A DNA stretch of 37,548 nucleotides from Microbacterium sp. (GTDB lineage Bacteria > Actinomycetota > Actinomycetes > Actinomycetales > Microbacteriaceae), in contig JAPSIX010000002.1 in NCBI GenBank assembly GCA_031178475.1, positions 1 through 37,548 on the forward strand, read 5' to 3'. The notes beneath the pieces are model-generated. The model searched no databases, had not been told where the DNA came from, and saw nothing but the letters and a program-made list of their open reading frames with translations. A program made the translations under genes and the position numbers. This document shows positions 7,732 to 16,556 of the stretch, piece after piece. The first letter of the stretch is position 1. Each line of letters begins with the position of its first letter.

Positions 7732-9345
7732 ATGACAGATCAGCCCGCCCTGCCTCCCGTGCTCCGTCCTGCAGACCCACCCCGTCGTTCGCTGACCGAG
7801 CTCGCCGACCGCTTCGCCCGTGACGTGCGCGGTGACCTCGCCGACGTCCATCTGAGCGGCATCACCCTCGCCACCGCCGACCTCCGCCGCGGCGAGGCCT
7901 TCGTCGCGATCCAGGGGGTGAACAAGCACGGGGCGGAGTTCACTCAGGTCGCCGCCGACCAGGGTGCCGTCGCCCTCATCACCGACGAGGCCGGGGCCGA
8001 CATCGCCGCCGCCGTCGGCCTGCCGACCGTGATCGTCGACGATCCGCGCGGCGTGCTCGGCGATCTGAGCGCCTGGGTGTACGGCACCGGCGCAGACGAT
8101 CGCCTGCCGCTGCTGCTGGGCACCACCGGCACCAACGGCAAGACCAGCGTGTCGCACCTGCTGCAGGGCATCCTCGACCAGATGGGCGTCGTCAACGGGC
8201 TCTCATCCACCGCAGAGCGTCACATCGCCGGGCAGGTGATCGTGTCGCGGCTCACCACGCCCGAGGCGTCCGAGATGCACGCGCTGCTCGCCCTGATGCG
8301 CGAGCGGCAGGTCGAGGCCGTCGCCGTCGAGGTCAGCGCCCAAGCGCTCTCGCGCCACCGCGTCGACGGCCTCGTCTTCGATGTCGCCGGGTTCACGAAC
8401 CTGTCGCACGACCATCTCGACGACTACGCCGACATGCAGGAGTACTTCGAGGCGAAGCTGGCCCTGTTCACGCCGGAGCGTGCACGCCGCGGCGTGATCA
8501 GCCTCGACTCCGCCGCCGGCGCACGGGTCGTCGAGCGCTCCGGCATCCCCGTCGTCACCATCGGGACGCCGGCGATCGCCGCCGATGCGGATGCCGCAGC
8601 GCGCGCCGACTGGGTCGTGACGATCGACGACGAGCGTCCCGACGGCACCGTGTTCACGCTCGCCGGGCCCGATGGTCGCCGATTGACCACCATGGTGCCG
8701 GTGATCGGGCCGCACATGGCCGCCAACGCGGGACTGGCGATCGTGATGCTGCTCGAGGCAGGATACGCGTGGGAGCGCGTCGCCGACCCACTCGACCGCG
8801 ACGGGCGCATCATCGCCCAGCTGCCGGGGCGGACGCAGTTCGTCTCGGGTGAGCGGGGGCCGGCCGTGTACGTCGACTTCGGGCACACCCCGGATGCCTT
8901 CGAGAAGACCCTCGCCGCGGTCAGGCGCGTGACCCCGGGCAAGGTGCTGATGCTGTTCGGCGCGGACGGAGACCGCGACGCGACCAAGCGGTTCGACATG
9001 GCCCGCACCGCCGTCGAGGGCAGCGACATCCTGGTGATCACCGACCACCACCCGCGTTTCGAGGACGCGGCGTCCATTCGCGCCACGCTCGTGGAAGGCG
9101 CCCGACGCACCCGGCCCGACGCCGAGATCCACGAGTTCTCACCGCCAGAGAAGGCGATCGTGGAAGCCGTCGGGATGGTCGGCGAGGGCGACGCGATCCT
9201 CTGGGCAGGCCCCGGACACCAGGACTACCGCGACATCCGCGGCGTGCGCACCCCGTACTCCGCGCGCGAGCTGGCCCGGCGTGCCCTGCGGGATGCCGGC
9301 TGGCCGGTGCCCGAGCCGAGCTGGCCCGTCCCGTACGACGACTGA
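7732..9345 (+). CDS. Mur ligase family protein, MurE-like (UDP-N-acetylmuramyl tripeptide synthase homolog)
   Basis: GTTGTNGKTSVSH P-loop, LTTPEASEMHALL, FTNLSHDHLDDYADMQEYFEAKLALF, VDFGHTPDAFEKTL, FGADGDRDATKRFDMA, DHHPRFED. Confidence 0.88.
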   Translation: MTDQPALPPVLRPADPPRRSLTELADRFARDVRGDLADVHLSGITLATADLRRGEAFVAIQGVNKHGAEFTQVAADQGAVALITDEAGADIAAAVGLPTVIVDDPRGVLGDLSAWVYGTGADDRLPLLLGTTGTNGKTSVSHLLQGILDQMGVVNGLSSTAERHIAGQVIVSRLTTPEASEMHALLALMRERQVEAVAVEVSAQALSRHRVDGLVFDVAGFTNLSHDHLDDYADMQEYFEAKLALFTPERARRGVISLDSAAGARVVERSGIPVVTIGTPAIAADADAAARADWVVTIDDERPDGTVFTLAGPDGRRLTTMVPVIGPHMAANAGLAIVMLLEAGYAWERVADPLDRDGRIIAQLPGRTQFVSGERGPAVYVDFGHTPDAFEKTLAAVRRVTPGKVLMLFGADGDRDATKRFDMARTAVEGSDILVITDHHPRFEDAASIRATLVEGARRTRPDAEIHEFSPPEKAIVEAVGMVGEGDAILWAGPGHQDYRDIRGVRTPYSARELARRALRDAGWPVPEPSWPVPYDD

Positions 9346-9351
9346 GTCAGC

Positions 9352-10434
9352 TCACGATGCGGCGATGAGGGCGTCGGCCTTCTCGCGCGCCCAGCGCTCG
9401 GCCTCGGCGAGGGCCTCCACCGTGAGGGCGTCGGGGGCGTCGTGTGCGTCGACCACCCGGTCGATCAGCTCGACGATGCCGAGGAACCCCAGCCGACCGT
9501 CGTGGAAGGCGTCGACGGCCTGCTCGTTCGCGGCGTTGTACACCGCGGGGAACGTCCCGCCGGCACGGCCGACGGCCTTCGCCAGCGTCACGGCGGGGAA
9601 GGCCGCGTCGTCGAGCGGCTCGAAAGTCCAGCTCGTCGCAGCCGTCCAGTCCAGCGGCCGGCCGACTCCCCCGACGCGGTGCGGCCAGTCCAGGCCGAGG
9701 GAGATGGGCAGGCGCATGTCGGGCGGCGACGCCTGGGCAATGGTCGACCCGTCCACGAATTCCACCATCGAGTGCACGATCGACTGCGGGTGTACGACCA
9801 CTTCGATGTCGTCGTAGGCGACGTCGAACAGCAGGTGCGCCTCGATCACCTCGAGTCCCTTGTTCACCAGGGTCGCCGAGTTGGTGGTGACCACCCGCCC
9901 CATGTTCCACGTCGGATGGGCGAGCGCCTGCTCGGGGGTGACCTCGGTCAGCTCCTCGCGGCGTCGCCCGCGGAACGGCCCACCGGAGGCGGTGACCACC
10001 AGGCGCCGCACCTCCCCCGGCCCGCCCGACCGCAGCGCCTGCGCGAGAGCGGAGTGCTCGGAGTCGACCGGGACGATCTGGTCTGGCGCGGCCGCAGCGA
10101 GCACCAGCTCACCGCCCACGATCAGTGACTCCTTGTTGGCCAGTGCCAGGGTCCGTCCGCTCTGCAGGGCAGCCAGGGTCGGGCCGAGGCCGATGGACCC
10201 GGTGATCGCGTTGAGGACGACATCCGCCTCGACATCCCGCACGAGCTGCTCGGCCTCCACCGCCCCGAGCGCCGTGTGCTCGACGTGGAACTGGGCGGCC
10301 TGCTGCGCGACGAGATCGCTGTTCGTGCCTGCGGCGATCCCGACCAGCTCGAAGCGGGTGGGATGCGCGCGGATGACCTCCAGCGCCTGAGTGCCGATGG
10401 AACCGGTGGAGCCGAGGACGATGACGCGACGCAT
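9352..10434 (-). CDS. dxr: 1-deoxy-D-xylulose-5-phosphate reductoisomerase
   Basis: [64 protein letters not shown]. Confidence 0.97.
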   Translation of the reverse strand: MRRVIVLGSTGSIGTQALEVIRAHPTRFELVGIAAGTNSDLVAQQAAQFHVEHTALGAVEAEQLVRDVEADVVLNAITGSIGLGPTLAALQSGRTLALANKESLIVGGELVLAAAAPDQIVPVDSEHSALAQALRSGGPGEVRRLVVTASGGPFRGRRREELTEVTPEQALAHPTWNMGRVVTTNSATLVNKGLEVIEAHLLFDVAYDDIEVVVHPQSIVHSMVEFVDGSTIAQASPPDMRLPISLGLDWPHRVGGVGRPLDWTAATSWTFEPLDDAAFPAVTLAKAVGRAGGTFPAVYNAANEQAVDAFHDGRLGFLGIVELIDRVVDAHDAPDALTVEALAEAERWAREKADALIAAS

Positions 10435-10440
10435 GTCGCC

Positions 10441-10446
10441 AGCCTA
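10441..10446 (-). promoter_or_regulatory. Putative -10 box (TAGGCT) 6 nt upstream of dxr start
   Basis: Minus strand TAGGCT-GGCGAC-ATG(10434), just past the stop codon of the upstream FKBP gene. Confidence 0.45.
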
Positions 10447-10447
10447 G

Positions 10448-11392
10448 CTACTGGGCCGGTGCGTGCTGCGTGGCGAGGATGTCGATCACGAACACGAGAG
10501 TCTTGCCGCCGAGCTCGTGGCCCTTCGGGTCGTCACCGTACGCGAGGGCCGGCGGGATGACGACCAGCACCTGCGAGCCGACCTTCTGCCCCGCGAGCGC
10601 CTGGACGAAGCCCGGCACGTACGTGTTGCCCGGCAGCGCCAGCGGCTCGCCCTTGCTCCACGACGAATCGAAGCTCTCGCCGCTCTCCCAGTCGACGCCG
10701 TAGTACTGCAGCAGCGTGGTGTCGCCATCGGCGACGGCCGGACCGTCGCCCTCCTTGAGGACGGCGATCTTCAGCTCCCCCGGAGCCTCGGCGTTGGGCA
10801 CCGCCACGTCGGGCTCACCGTCGTCGGCGAGCGTCACCTTCGGCATCCCCTCGGATGCCGGCTTCGCCGTCCCCCACGCCGCGGTCGGAACGACGCCCTG
10901 TACGTCGATGACGTAGATCGCGGCATCGCCCTGCTGGTCGCCGGGCAGCGCGACGGCGAGGCGCGATCCGGTGCTGACGCAGCCGATCACCTGGGCGAGG
11001 TTCGCGTCGGAGAGCACCTTCTGCGGCAGCAGTTCGCCCTCCGTGTAGCCGGCGTCGCCGAGCCGCTCTCCGGTCGTGGAGCTGAAGGCGCTGAGCGCGT
11101 AGTCGACGTAGTCGTTCTGGTCGATCTTCTCGCCGTCGCCTTCGATGACGACGCTGCGCTGGACCTCGTCGATCTTCTGCTCGAGGTCGAACGTGGCGGT
11201 GGATGCCGTGCCGAAGTCGCCCTCGACCTTCACCGACTCCGAGACGTCGCCCGGCTCGGCGGCCGTGCTGCACACATCCTTGTCGTCAGAGGCGGGTGTG
11301 GTCGGCTTCCCTTCCGGCTGGCCGGCGCAGCCGGACAGCAGCAGACCGGCGACGGCGACGGTGGACAGGAGGGCGAGGGGACGCAGGCGCAC
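10448..11392 (-). CDS. FKBP-type peptidyl-prolyl cis-trans isomerase, predicted lipoprotein
   Basis: Lipobox signal MRLRPLALLSTVAVAGLLLSGCAG; C-terminal FKBP fold TTLLQYYGVDWESGESFDSSWSKGEPLAL...VPGFVQALAGQKVGSQVLVVIPPALAYGDDPKG. Confidence 0.9.
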   Translation of the reverse strand: MRLRPLALLSTVAVAGLLLSGCAGQPEGKPTTPASDDKDVCSTAAEPGDVSESVKVEGDFGTASTATFDLEQKIDEVQRSVVIEGDGEKIDQNDYVDYALSAFSSTTGERLGDAGYTEGELLPQKVLSDANLAQVIGCVSTGSRLAVALPGDQQGDAAIYVIDVQGVVPTAAWGTAKPASEGMPKVTLADDGEPDVAVPNAEAPGELKIAVLKEGDGPAVADGDTTLLQYYGVDWESGESFDSSWSKGEPLALPGNTYVPGFVQALAGQKVGSQVLVVIPPALAYGDDPKGHELGGKTLVFVIDILATQHAPAQ

Positions 11393-11496
11393 AGTGAGAC
11401 CTCTGGATCGCGGACGGTGAATCCCCCATCTTCGCCCATCCTGCTTTGTCGTGGCTGAACGTGCACGTCATGCCCGATCCGGCATGCGGCGGTCGT

Positions 11497-11502
11497 TAGG
11501 AT
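11497..11502 (+). promoter_or_regulatory. Putative -10 box (TAGGAT) 6 nt upstream of plsC-like start
   Basis: TAGGAT-TCACGG-ATG(11509). Confidence 0.5.
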
Positions 11503-11508
11503 TCACGG

Positions 11509-12285
11509 ATGACCTCTGACGAACCGGTTGAGCCCGCAATCGTGTCACCGGAGCCGGGCCCGCGTCACGCGGGTCTGCGCTACCGGACCGGACGTCTCCT
11601 GGCCGCTGGGCTCGCTCGCGGCATCTACCGGCCGCGTGTGGAGGGCCGCGACAACGTCCCCCGCACTGGTGCGGTGATCCTCGCCAGCAATCATCTGTCG
11701 TTCATCGACTCGGTCGCGATACCGATCGCTGCGCCCCGGCCCGTGCACTTCCTCGCCAAGGCGAGCTACTTCGAGGGCACCGGTGTCAAGGGTGCACTCT
11801 CGCGGGATTTCTTCACCTCTGTGGGCGCCGTTCCGGTGCGACGCGGCGCCGGGCAGGCGGCGCTGGACGCACTCGATCAGCAGCGTCAGCTGCTGGAGGC
11901 GGGCCTGGCCGTTGCCCTTTATCCGGAGGGCACCCGGTCGACCGACGGCCGGCTGTACAGGGGCCGCACCGGCGTGGCGTTCCTTGCGCTGCAGACCGGG
12001 GCGCCGGTCGTGCCGGTGGGGCTGATCGGCACCGATCGAGTGATGCCGGTCGGTGCGAAGATGCCGTCCGTGCGCGAGCGGGTGACCGTGCGGTTCGGCC
12101 AGCCCCTGGATCTGTCGCGCCACGGCGCCGCCTCGAGCGGTCGGGCGCGCCGGCTCGCCACGGACGAGATCATGGCGGCGATCCATGCGCTCAGCGAGCA
12201 GGAGCTCGCGGGCGTCTACAACGAGCCACCCGCGCAGACGCCGATCGAGAAGATCAAGCAGGTCCTTCCCCACGAGCGACGCTGA
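11509..12285 (+). CDS. 1-acyl-sn-glycerol-3-phosphate acyltransferase (PlsC family)
   Basis: ASNHLSFIDSVAIP (HX4D), FLAKASYF, YPEGTRSTDGRLYRGRTGVAFLAL. Confidence 0.92.
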   Translation: MTSDEPVEPAIVSPEPGPRHAGLRYRTGRLLAAGLARGIYRPRVEGRDNVPRTGAVILASNHLSFIDSVAIPIAAPRPVHFLAKASYFEGTGVKGALSRDFFTSVGAVPVRRGAGQAALDALDQQRQLLEAGLAVALYPEGTRSTDGRLYRGRTGVAFLALQTGAPVVPVGLIGTDRVMPVGAKMPSVRERVTVRFGQPLDLSRHGAASSGRARRLATDEIMAAIHALSEQELAGVYNEPPAQTPIEKIKQVLPHERR

Positions 12286-12754
12286 TCGTCGCGTCGTGGT
12301 GCACCGGGAAGTTCACCGAGTTCGCGATGAAGCACCACTCGTGCGCCTGATCGTGAGCGCGCTCGGCCGCCTCGATCATCCCCGCCTCGGCCACGGTGAC
12401 CTGCGGCCGCAGCATCACCTCGGTGAACGCGCCGCCACCGGCGCCGTCCTCACGCATGACGCCTGTCGCCTCGTCACGATATGAGATGACGACGACCCCT
12501 GCCCGTACACAGGCATGCAGGTACGAGAGCAGGTGGCATTCCGAGAGCGCGGCGAGCAGCATGTCCTCGGGGTTCCACCGGGCCGGATCACCGCGGAACG
12601 GCTTATCGGATGACGCGAGCAGATCGGGCTTGCCGGCGACGCTGATGGTCACGTCCCTGGCGTAGTCGCGGTAGCCGCTGGTGCCGTTCCCCCGATTACC
12701 CGTCCAGATGGCGGTGAGCGCGTAACGGTGCTCGCCGAGCGGATGCTGAGCCAT
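12254..12754 (-). CDS. OsmC family protein
   Basis: AGKPDLLASSDKPFRGDPARWNPEDMLLAALSECHLLSYLHACVRAGVVVISYRDEA; convergent overlap with the acyltransferase 3' end. Confidence 0.88.
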   Translation of the reverse strand: MAQHPLGEHRYALTAIWTGNRGNGTSGYRDYARDVTISVAGKPDLLASSDKPFRGDPARWNPEDMLLAALSECHLLSYLHACVRAGVVVISYRDEATGVMREDGAGGGAFTEVMLRPQVTVAEAGMIEAAERAHDQAHEWCFIANSVNFPVHHDATISVARGEGPA

Positions 12755-12797
12755 GCCGACAGTCTGCCACGGCGACGTGGCGGCGCGTCGGCACCGT

Positions 12798-12803
12798 TAG
12801 GCT
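12798..12803 (+). promoter_or_regulatory. Putative -10 box (TAGGCT) upstream of asparaginase
   Basis: TAGGCT-GGTGTG-GTG(12810), 6-nt spacer if the second GTG is the start. Confidence 0.45.
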
Positions 12804-12806
12804 GGT

Positions 12807-13805
12807 GTGGTGCTGGAGACCCTGACTGTTGCGGATGCTGTCGAACTCGCGGTCGTGGAGCGCAGCGGATTCGTGGAATCCCGTCACGCCGGCGCCGCCG
12901 TGGTGCTCTCCGCCGACGGTGACGTCGTCGCCCGCCATGGGAACGCGGAGGCGCTGGTGCTGCCACGTTCCAGCCTGAAGCCGCTGCAGGCGGTGGCCTC
13001 GGTCACCGCGGGCGCGGCGCTCGAGGGCGAGCAGCTCGCACTCGGCACGGCCAGCCACTCGGGCACCGACCGCCACGTCGAGGTCGTCCGGGAGATGCTG
13101 ACCGCCGGCGGCCTCACCGAGGACGACCTGGGCTGCCCGCCCGCCTGGCCGTCGGACTCCGCCACCCGACGTGAGCTGATCCGCGATCACGCCGACAAGT
13201 CCCGCCTGCGCATGAACTGCTCGGGCAAGCACGCCCTCATGCTCCGCGCGTGCGTGGCGACCGGCTGGCCGACGCAGGGGTATCTCGCCCAAGATCACCC
13301 GCTGCAATCGCACATCCGCGAGGTCGTCGAGCGCCTGACCGGCGAGCGGATCGCGCACACCGCCGTGGACGGGTGCGGAGCCCCGGTGCACGCCATGACG
13401 CTGACCGGGCTGGCCCGCGCCGTCCACCGCATCGGTTCGGCGTCGGAACGTTCGCCGTTCGCGCTGCATCGCGTGGCGGGGACACTCGTGCGCGCCGTCC
13501 GCGAGAACCCGTGGACCATCGCCGGTCCCGGCCACCCGGACACGGTCGCCATCGAGTCGCTGGGCGTGTTCGCCAAGCACGGCGCGGAGGGCGTGATGGT
13601 GATGGTCGCCCCCGACGGCACCACGGTCGCGTTGAAGATGCTCGACGGATCTGGCCGCGCAGGCACGATCGTCGCGGCGACGCTGCTCGCTCGAGCGGGC
13701 GCCGTCGACGACGCGCGTGTCGCGGAGCTGACGGCGGCTCTGCCGCTGACCGTCTTCGGCGGCGGCGAGCCGGTCGGCACGATCCGCCCCGGCGCCGGCA
13801 TCTGA
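12807..13805 (+). CDS. Asparaginase family protein
   Basis: ELAVVERSGFVESRHAGAAVVL...PRSSLKPLQAV...NCSGKHALMLRAC...DGCGAPVHAMTL; start may be GTG 12810. Confidence 0.85.
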   Translation: MVLETLTVADAVELAVVERSGFVESRHAGAAVVLSADGDVVARHGNAEALVLPRSSLKPLQAVASVTAGAALEGEQLALGTASHSGTDRHVEVVREMLTAGGLTEDDLGCPPAWPSDSATRRELIRDHADKSRLRMNCSGKHALMLRACVATGWPTQGYLAQDHPLQSHIREVVERLTGERIAHTAVDGCGAPVHAMTLTGLARAVHRIGSASERSPFALHRVAGTLVRAVRENPWTIAGPGHPDTVAIESLGVFAKHGAEGVMVMVAPDGTTVALKMLDGSGRAGTIVAATLLARAGAVDDARVAELTAALPLTVFGGGEPVGTIRPGAGI

Positions 13806-13807
13806 AT

Positions 13808-16504
13808 TCACCCCAGCAGCACTCGGCGCGGCGGCCGGCCGGGCTCGGCCGCCCAGGCTCGTCCGGCATGGATGAGCGCGTACGGCGGCAGGTCGCGCAC
13901 TCCCAGCTGACGCAGCTCGGGCGCGCACTCCGCAGCCACGACGAACTCCCCTGCCGTGCGGATCCGCTGCAGCTGCGACCAGCGCGTCCGCCATTCCTCC
14001 GGATCAGCGACGAGGATGTCGCCGTCCGCCGGTTCGGTCTCGGCGGTGAGCGGGCGCACCCGACGCTCGGGGTGAGCGGCGGACAGTGCGATGATCGACG
14101 CCTCGACGGCGCTGGTGACGACACCGGCGAAAGAACGGCGCGGGGTCCATCGCGGCGTCGACGCCTCCGGCGTCCGGCGGAGCGCGCCATCTCCCGGCCA
14201 GCAGAGCTGCACCTCCCGACCGTCCATGAGCGCGCGCCCCGGGATGCGGTCCCGCTCGAACGACGACGGGTCGCCGCCGGCCGCGATGTGCTCCATCTTG
14301 CTGGGCATGCGCAGCAAGGCGCGCCGCGGCACGGCGTCGACGATGCGGCCGAGCGGTCCGCTCATCCGTGACAGCGTCAGCATCGCTCCGGCCGGCGAAC
14401 GCACGATGCTCTCCCACCGGCTGACGAACACCTGGGCGTACTCGGGCGGGTACGCGGCCACCAGCACGTCGAGATCGTCGCACAGAACGAATCCGTGCCG
14501 CCCGGAGGCGAGCTCGGCCACCGCGTCCCAGGCGCCCTCCGGATCCAGCGGCACGACGACGGCATCCGGCACCTGAGCCGCCAGCAGACGCACGGCACAC
14601 GACTTGCCCGCGCCGGGGCCGCCGAGCACGGCGAGCCCTTCGCCATCGACCAGCTGCACCCACGGCTGGCGCTGCCGCTCCGGCTCGTCCGCCCTGCCCA
14701 GCAGCACCGCTCCCACTCGCCGCGCCCCGCCCTGCTCCAGCGCGGCGGCGAGAGGCAGGCGATCCGGCAGCGGCGGCAACCACGGACTGTCCGGCACCGC
14801 ACTGCCCTGCCATCGGGTGGCGGCGGCCTGCACGTCGGAGGCCGCGGTGAGCGCCATCCGAACGGCATGGGCGTCGGTGTCTGACGGGCGGCGCACCAGC
14901 GCGAGACCGCGGGACTGCGCGTCACCCGGCAGGTGAGCCGCGGCATCCGTTCCGATCACCGAGCGGCTGTCGGCCGCCTCGGCGACACGCAGGCTGATCC
15001 GCAGCGGGCAGTTCGCCGCGAGCGCGTCACGGATGACGCCGTTCGCGCGCTGCGTGCCCAGCACCAGGTGCATGCCGAGCGCCCGGCCGCGAGCGGCGAC
15101 GTCGGTGAACACCGCGCCGAGGTCGGGATGCTCCTGCAGCAGCGCGGCGAACTCGTCGACGACGATGACCAGCCGGCCGAGCCCCGGGCACTCGCGCACA
15201 TCGCGCGCGCCGGCCTCAGCGAGCGCAGCCTCGCGGCGCCGCAATTCGGCGGCCAGGCTTCCCACGCCGCGGCGTGCGCCGTCGGCGTCGAGATCGGTGA
15301 CCACAGCGACCACATGCGGCAGCGCACGCAGCGGATCGAACGCCGTTCCGCCCTTGAAATCAACCAGGACGAACGCCACTTCCTCCGGCGAGCGGGCCGC
15401 CGCGAGGGCGGTGACCCAGGTGATGAGCAGCTCGCTCTTGCCGGTTCCGGTCATGCCGGTCACCACCGCGTGCGGACCGTCCTCCACGATGTCCAGGGTG
15501 AGGTCGCCCCGCTCGCCCCGTGCGATCACCGCGGCGAGCCCGTCGCCGCCCGCCCTGGGCAGTTCGGCCAGAGCGACCCGGTCAGGCACGACGGCCTCCA
15601 CCTCGCCCTTCGCCGCGCACCGCGCGGCCACCGCACGGGCCTGCTGGGCCGACAGCGCCTCGGCCGCCACGTCTCGCGCGCCCTCCGGGGTGCGCACCCT
15701 CGCCCGGAGCGGTTCGGTGCAGTCCAGGACTGTCGTCACCCCGTCCGGCGGTTCCTCTCCTGGTGCTCGCAGGCACACGACGGCGTCGGCAGGTTCGGTG
15801 CCGTCGCCCAGCCGCAGGCGGAACTCGGCACGCCGCCGGCGAGCATGCGGGAGTTCGTCGAGCGCCCATGCCTCGACGCCCTCGCCGTTCAGCGCGAGTT
15901 GACCGGCGCCGAACCGCAGGCACAGCTGGGCGACGAGCGCGCGCGCCACGGCCGCGCCGACCGGCCCGGAGGCGCGGATGCACACGCCACCGCCGAGCGG
16001 CACGGTGATCGGCGCATCCTCAAGGCTCTCGGCACGGTCGCGGAACGCACGTGAGCGGGCGTCGTCTCCTCCGCTGGTGTGCACGTTGCTGGACCGCGTG
16101 CCACGGCCGATCACGACGCGGGTCTCCCGGGTGAGGGGGGTGTGTCCGCGCAGCGGCGGCTCGATCAGGCATCGTGCGGCATCCGGATCCCGCTGCCACC
16201 GCGCGGCGTGCTCCTCGGCGTGCAGACGCAGCAGCTCAGCCTCGGCGCGCGCCCATGCCTCGTCGGAGTCGGCTTCGGCGAGCCGGCGCTCCTTCCGGCG
16301 GGTGCGCATCCCGTCCAGGAACGACGCCAGCAGCATGAGCGGGCCGAGCGCTGCGAAGCAGAGGGCGAACACGGAGCCGGTGATCAGCCACAGCGCCACG
16401 CCGCCGATGATCGGCACGATCGCCGCCAGCAGCGGCGTGCCTGGTCGACGCGGTTCGGCTGGTGCCGCGGGGAGGACGATGGTGGTGGCATCCATGCGCT
16501 CCAT
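13808..16504 (-). CDS. FtsK/SpoIIIE-domain ATPase, EccC-like, with two N-terminal TM segments
   Basis: Walker A VTGMTGTGKSELL, LVDFKGGTAFDPL, IVVDEFAALL, RGRALGMHLVLGTQR; second P-loop LGGPGAGKSCAVR; start may be internal ATG 16495. Confidence 0.88.
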   Translation of the reverse strand: MERMDATTIVLPAAPAEPRRPGTPLLAAIVPIIGGVALWLITGSVFALCFAALGPLMLLASFLDGMRTRRKERRLAEADSDEAWARAEAELLRLHAEEHAARWQRDPDAARCLIEPPLRGHTPLTRETRVVIGRGTRSSNVHTSGGDDARSRAFRDRAESLEDAPITVPLGGGVCIRASGPVGAAVARALVAQLCLRFGAGQLALNGEGVEAWALDELPHARRRRAEFRLRLGDGTEPADAVVCLRAPGEEPPDGVTTVLDCTEPLRARVRTPEGARDVAAEALSAQQARAVAARCAAKGEVEAVVPDRVALAELPRAGGDGLAAVIARGERGDLTLDIVEDGPHAVVTGMTGTGKSELLITWVTALAAARSPEEVAFVLVDFKGGTAFDPLRALPHVVAVVTDLDADGARRGVGSLAAELRRREAALAEAGARDVRECPGLGRLVIVVDEFAALLQEHPDLGAVFTDVAARGRALGMHLVLGTQRANGVIRDALAANCPLRISLRVAEAADSRSVIGTDAAAHLPGDAQSRGLALVRRPSDTDAHAVRMALTAASDVQAAATRWQGSAVPDSPWLPPLPDRLPLAAALEQGGARRVGAVLLGRADEPERQRQPWVQLVDGEGLAVLGGPGAGKSCAVRLLAAQVPDAVVVPLDPEGAWDAVAELASGRHGFVLCDDLDVLVAAYPPEYAQVFVSRWESIVRSPAGAMLTLSRMSGPLGRIVDAVPRRALLRMPSKMEHIAAGGDPSSFERDRIPGRALMDGREVQLCWPGDGALRRTPEASTPRWTPRRSFAGVVTSAVEASIIALSAAHPERRVRPLTAETEPADGDILVADPEEWRTRWSQLQRIRTAGEFVVAAECAPELRQLGVRDLPPYALIHAGRAWAAEPGRPPRRVLLG

Positions 16505-16529
16505 TCGAGCGCACCGCGACGTGCTGCAC

Positions 16530-16547
16530 CGGCCTGTCCACAGGCCG
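16530..16547 (-). terminator. Hairpin between the PP2C gene and the FtsK-like gene
   Basis: CGGCCTG-TCCA-CAGGCCG, 7-bp perfect stem; no T-tract, so termination is uncertain. Confidence 0.4.
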
Positions 16548-16556
16548 ATGCGCGGA

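Noticed and set aside
7618-8157. N-terminal extension of the rseP ORF
   Set aside because: It overlaps murE-like coding sequence antisense; the GTG at 7617 gives the canonical M50 N-terminus.
12696-13994. 432-aa minus-strand ORF opposite asparaginase
   Set aside because: Antisense to a clear family match; composition is shadow-like.
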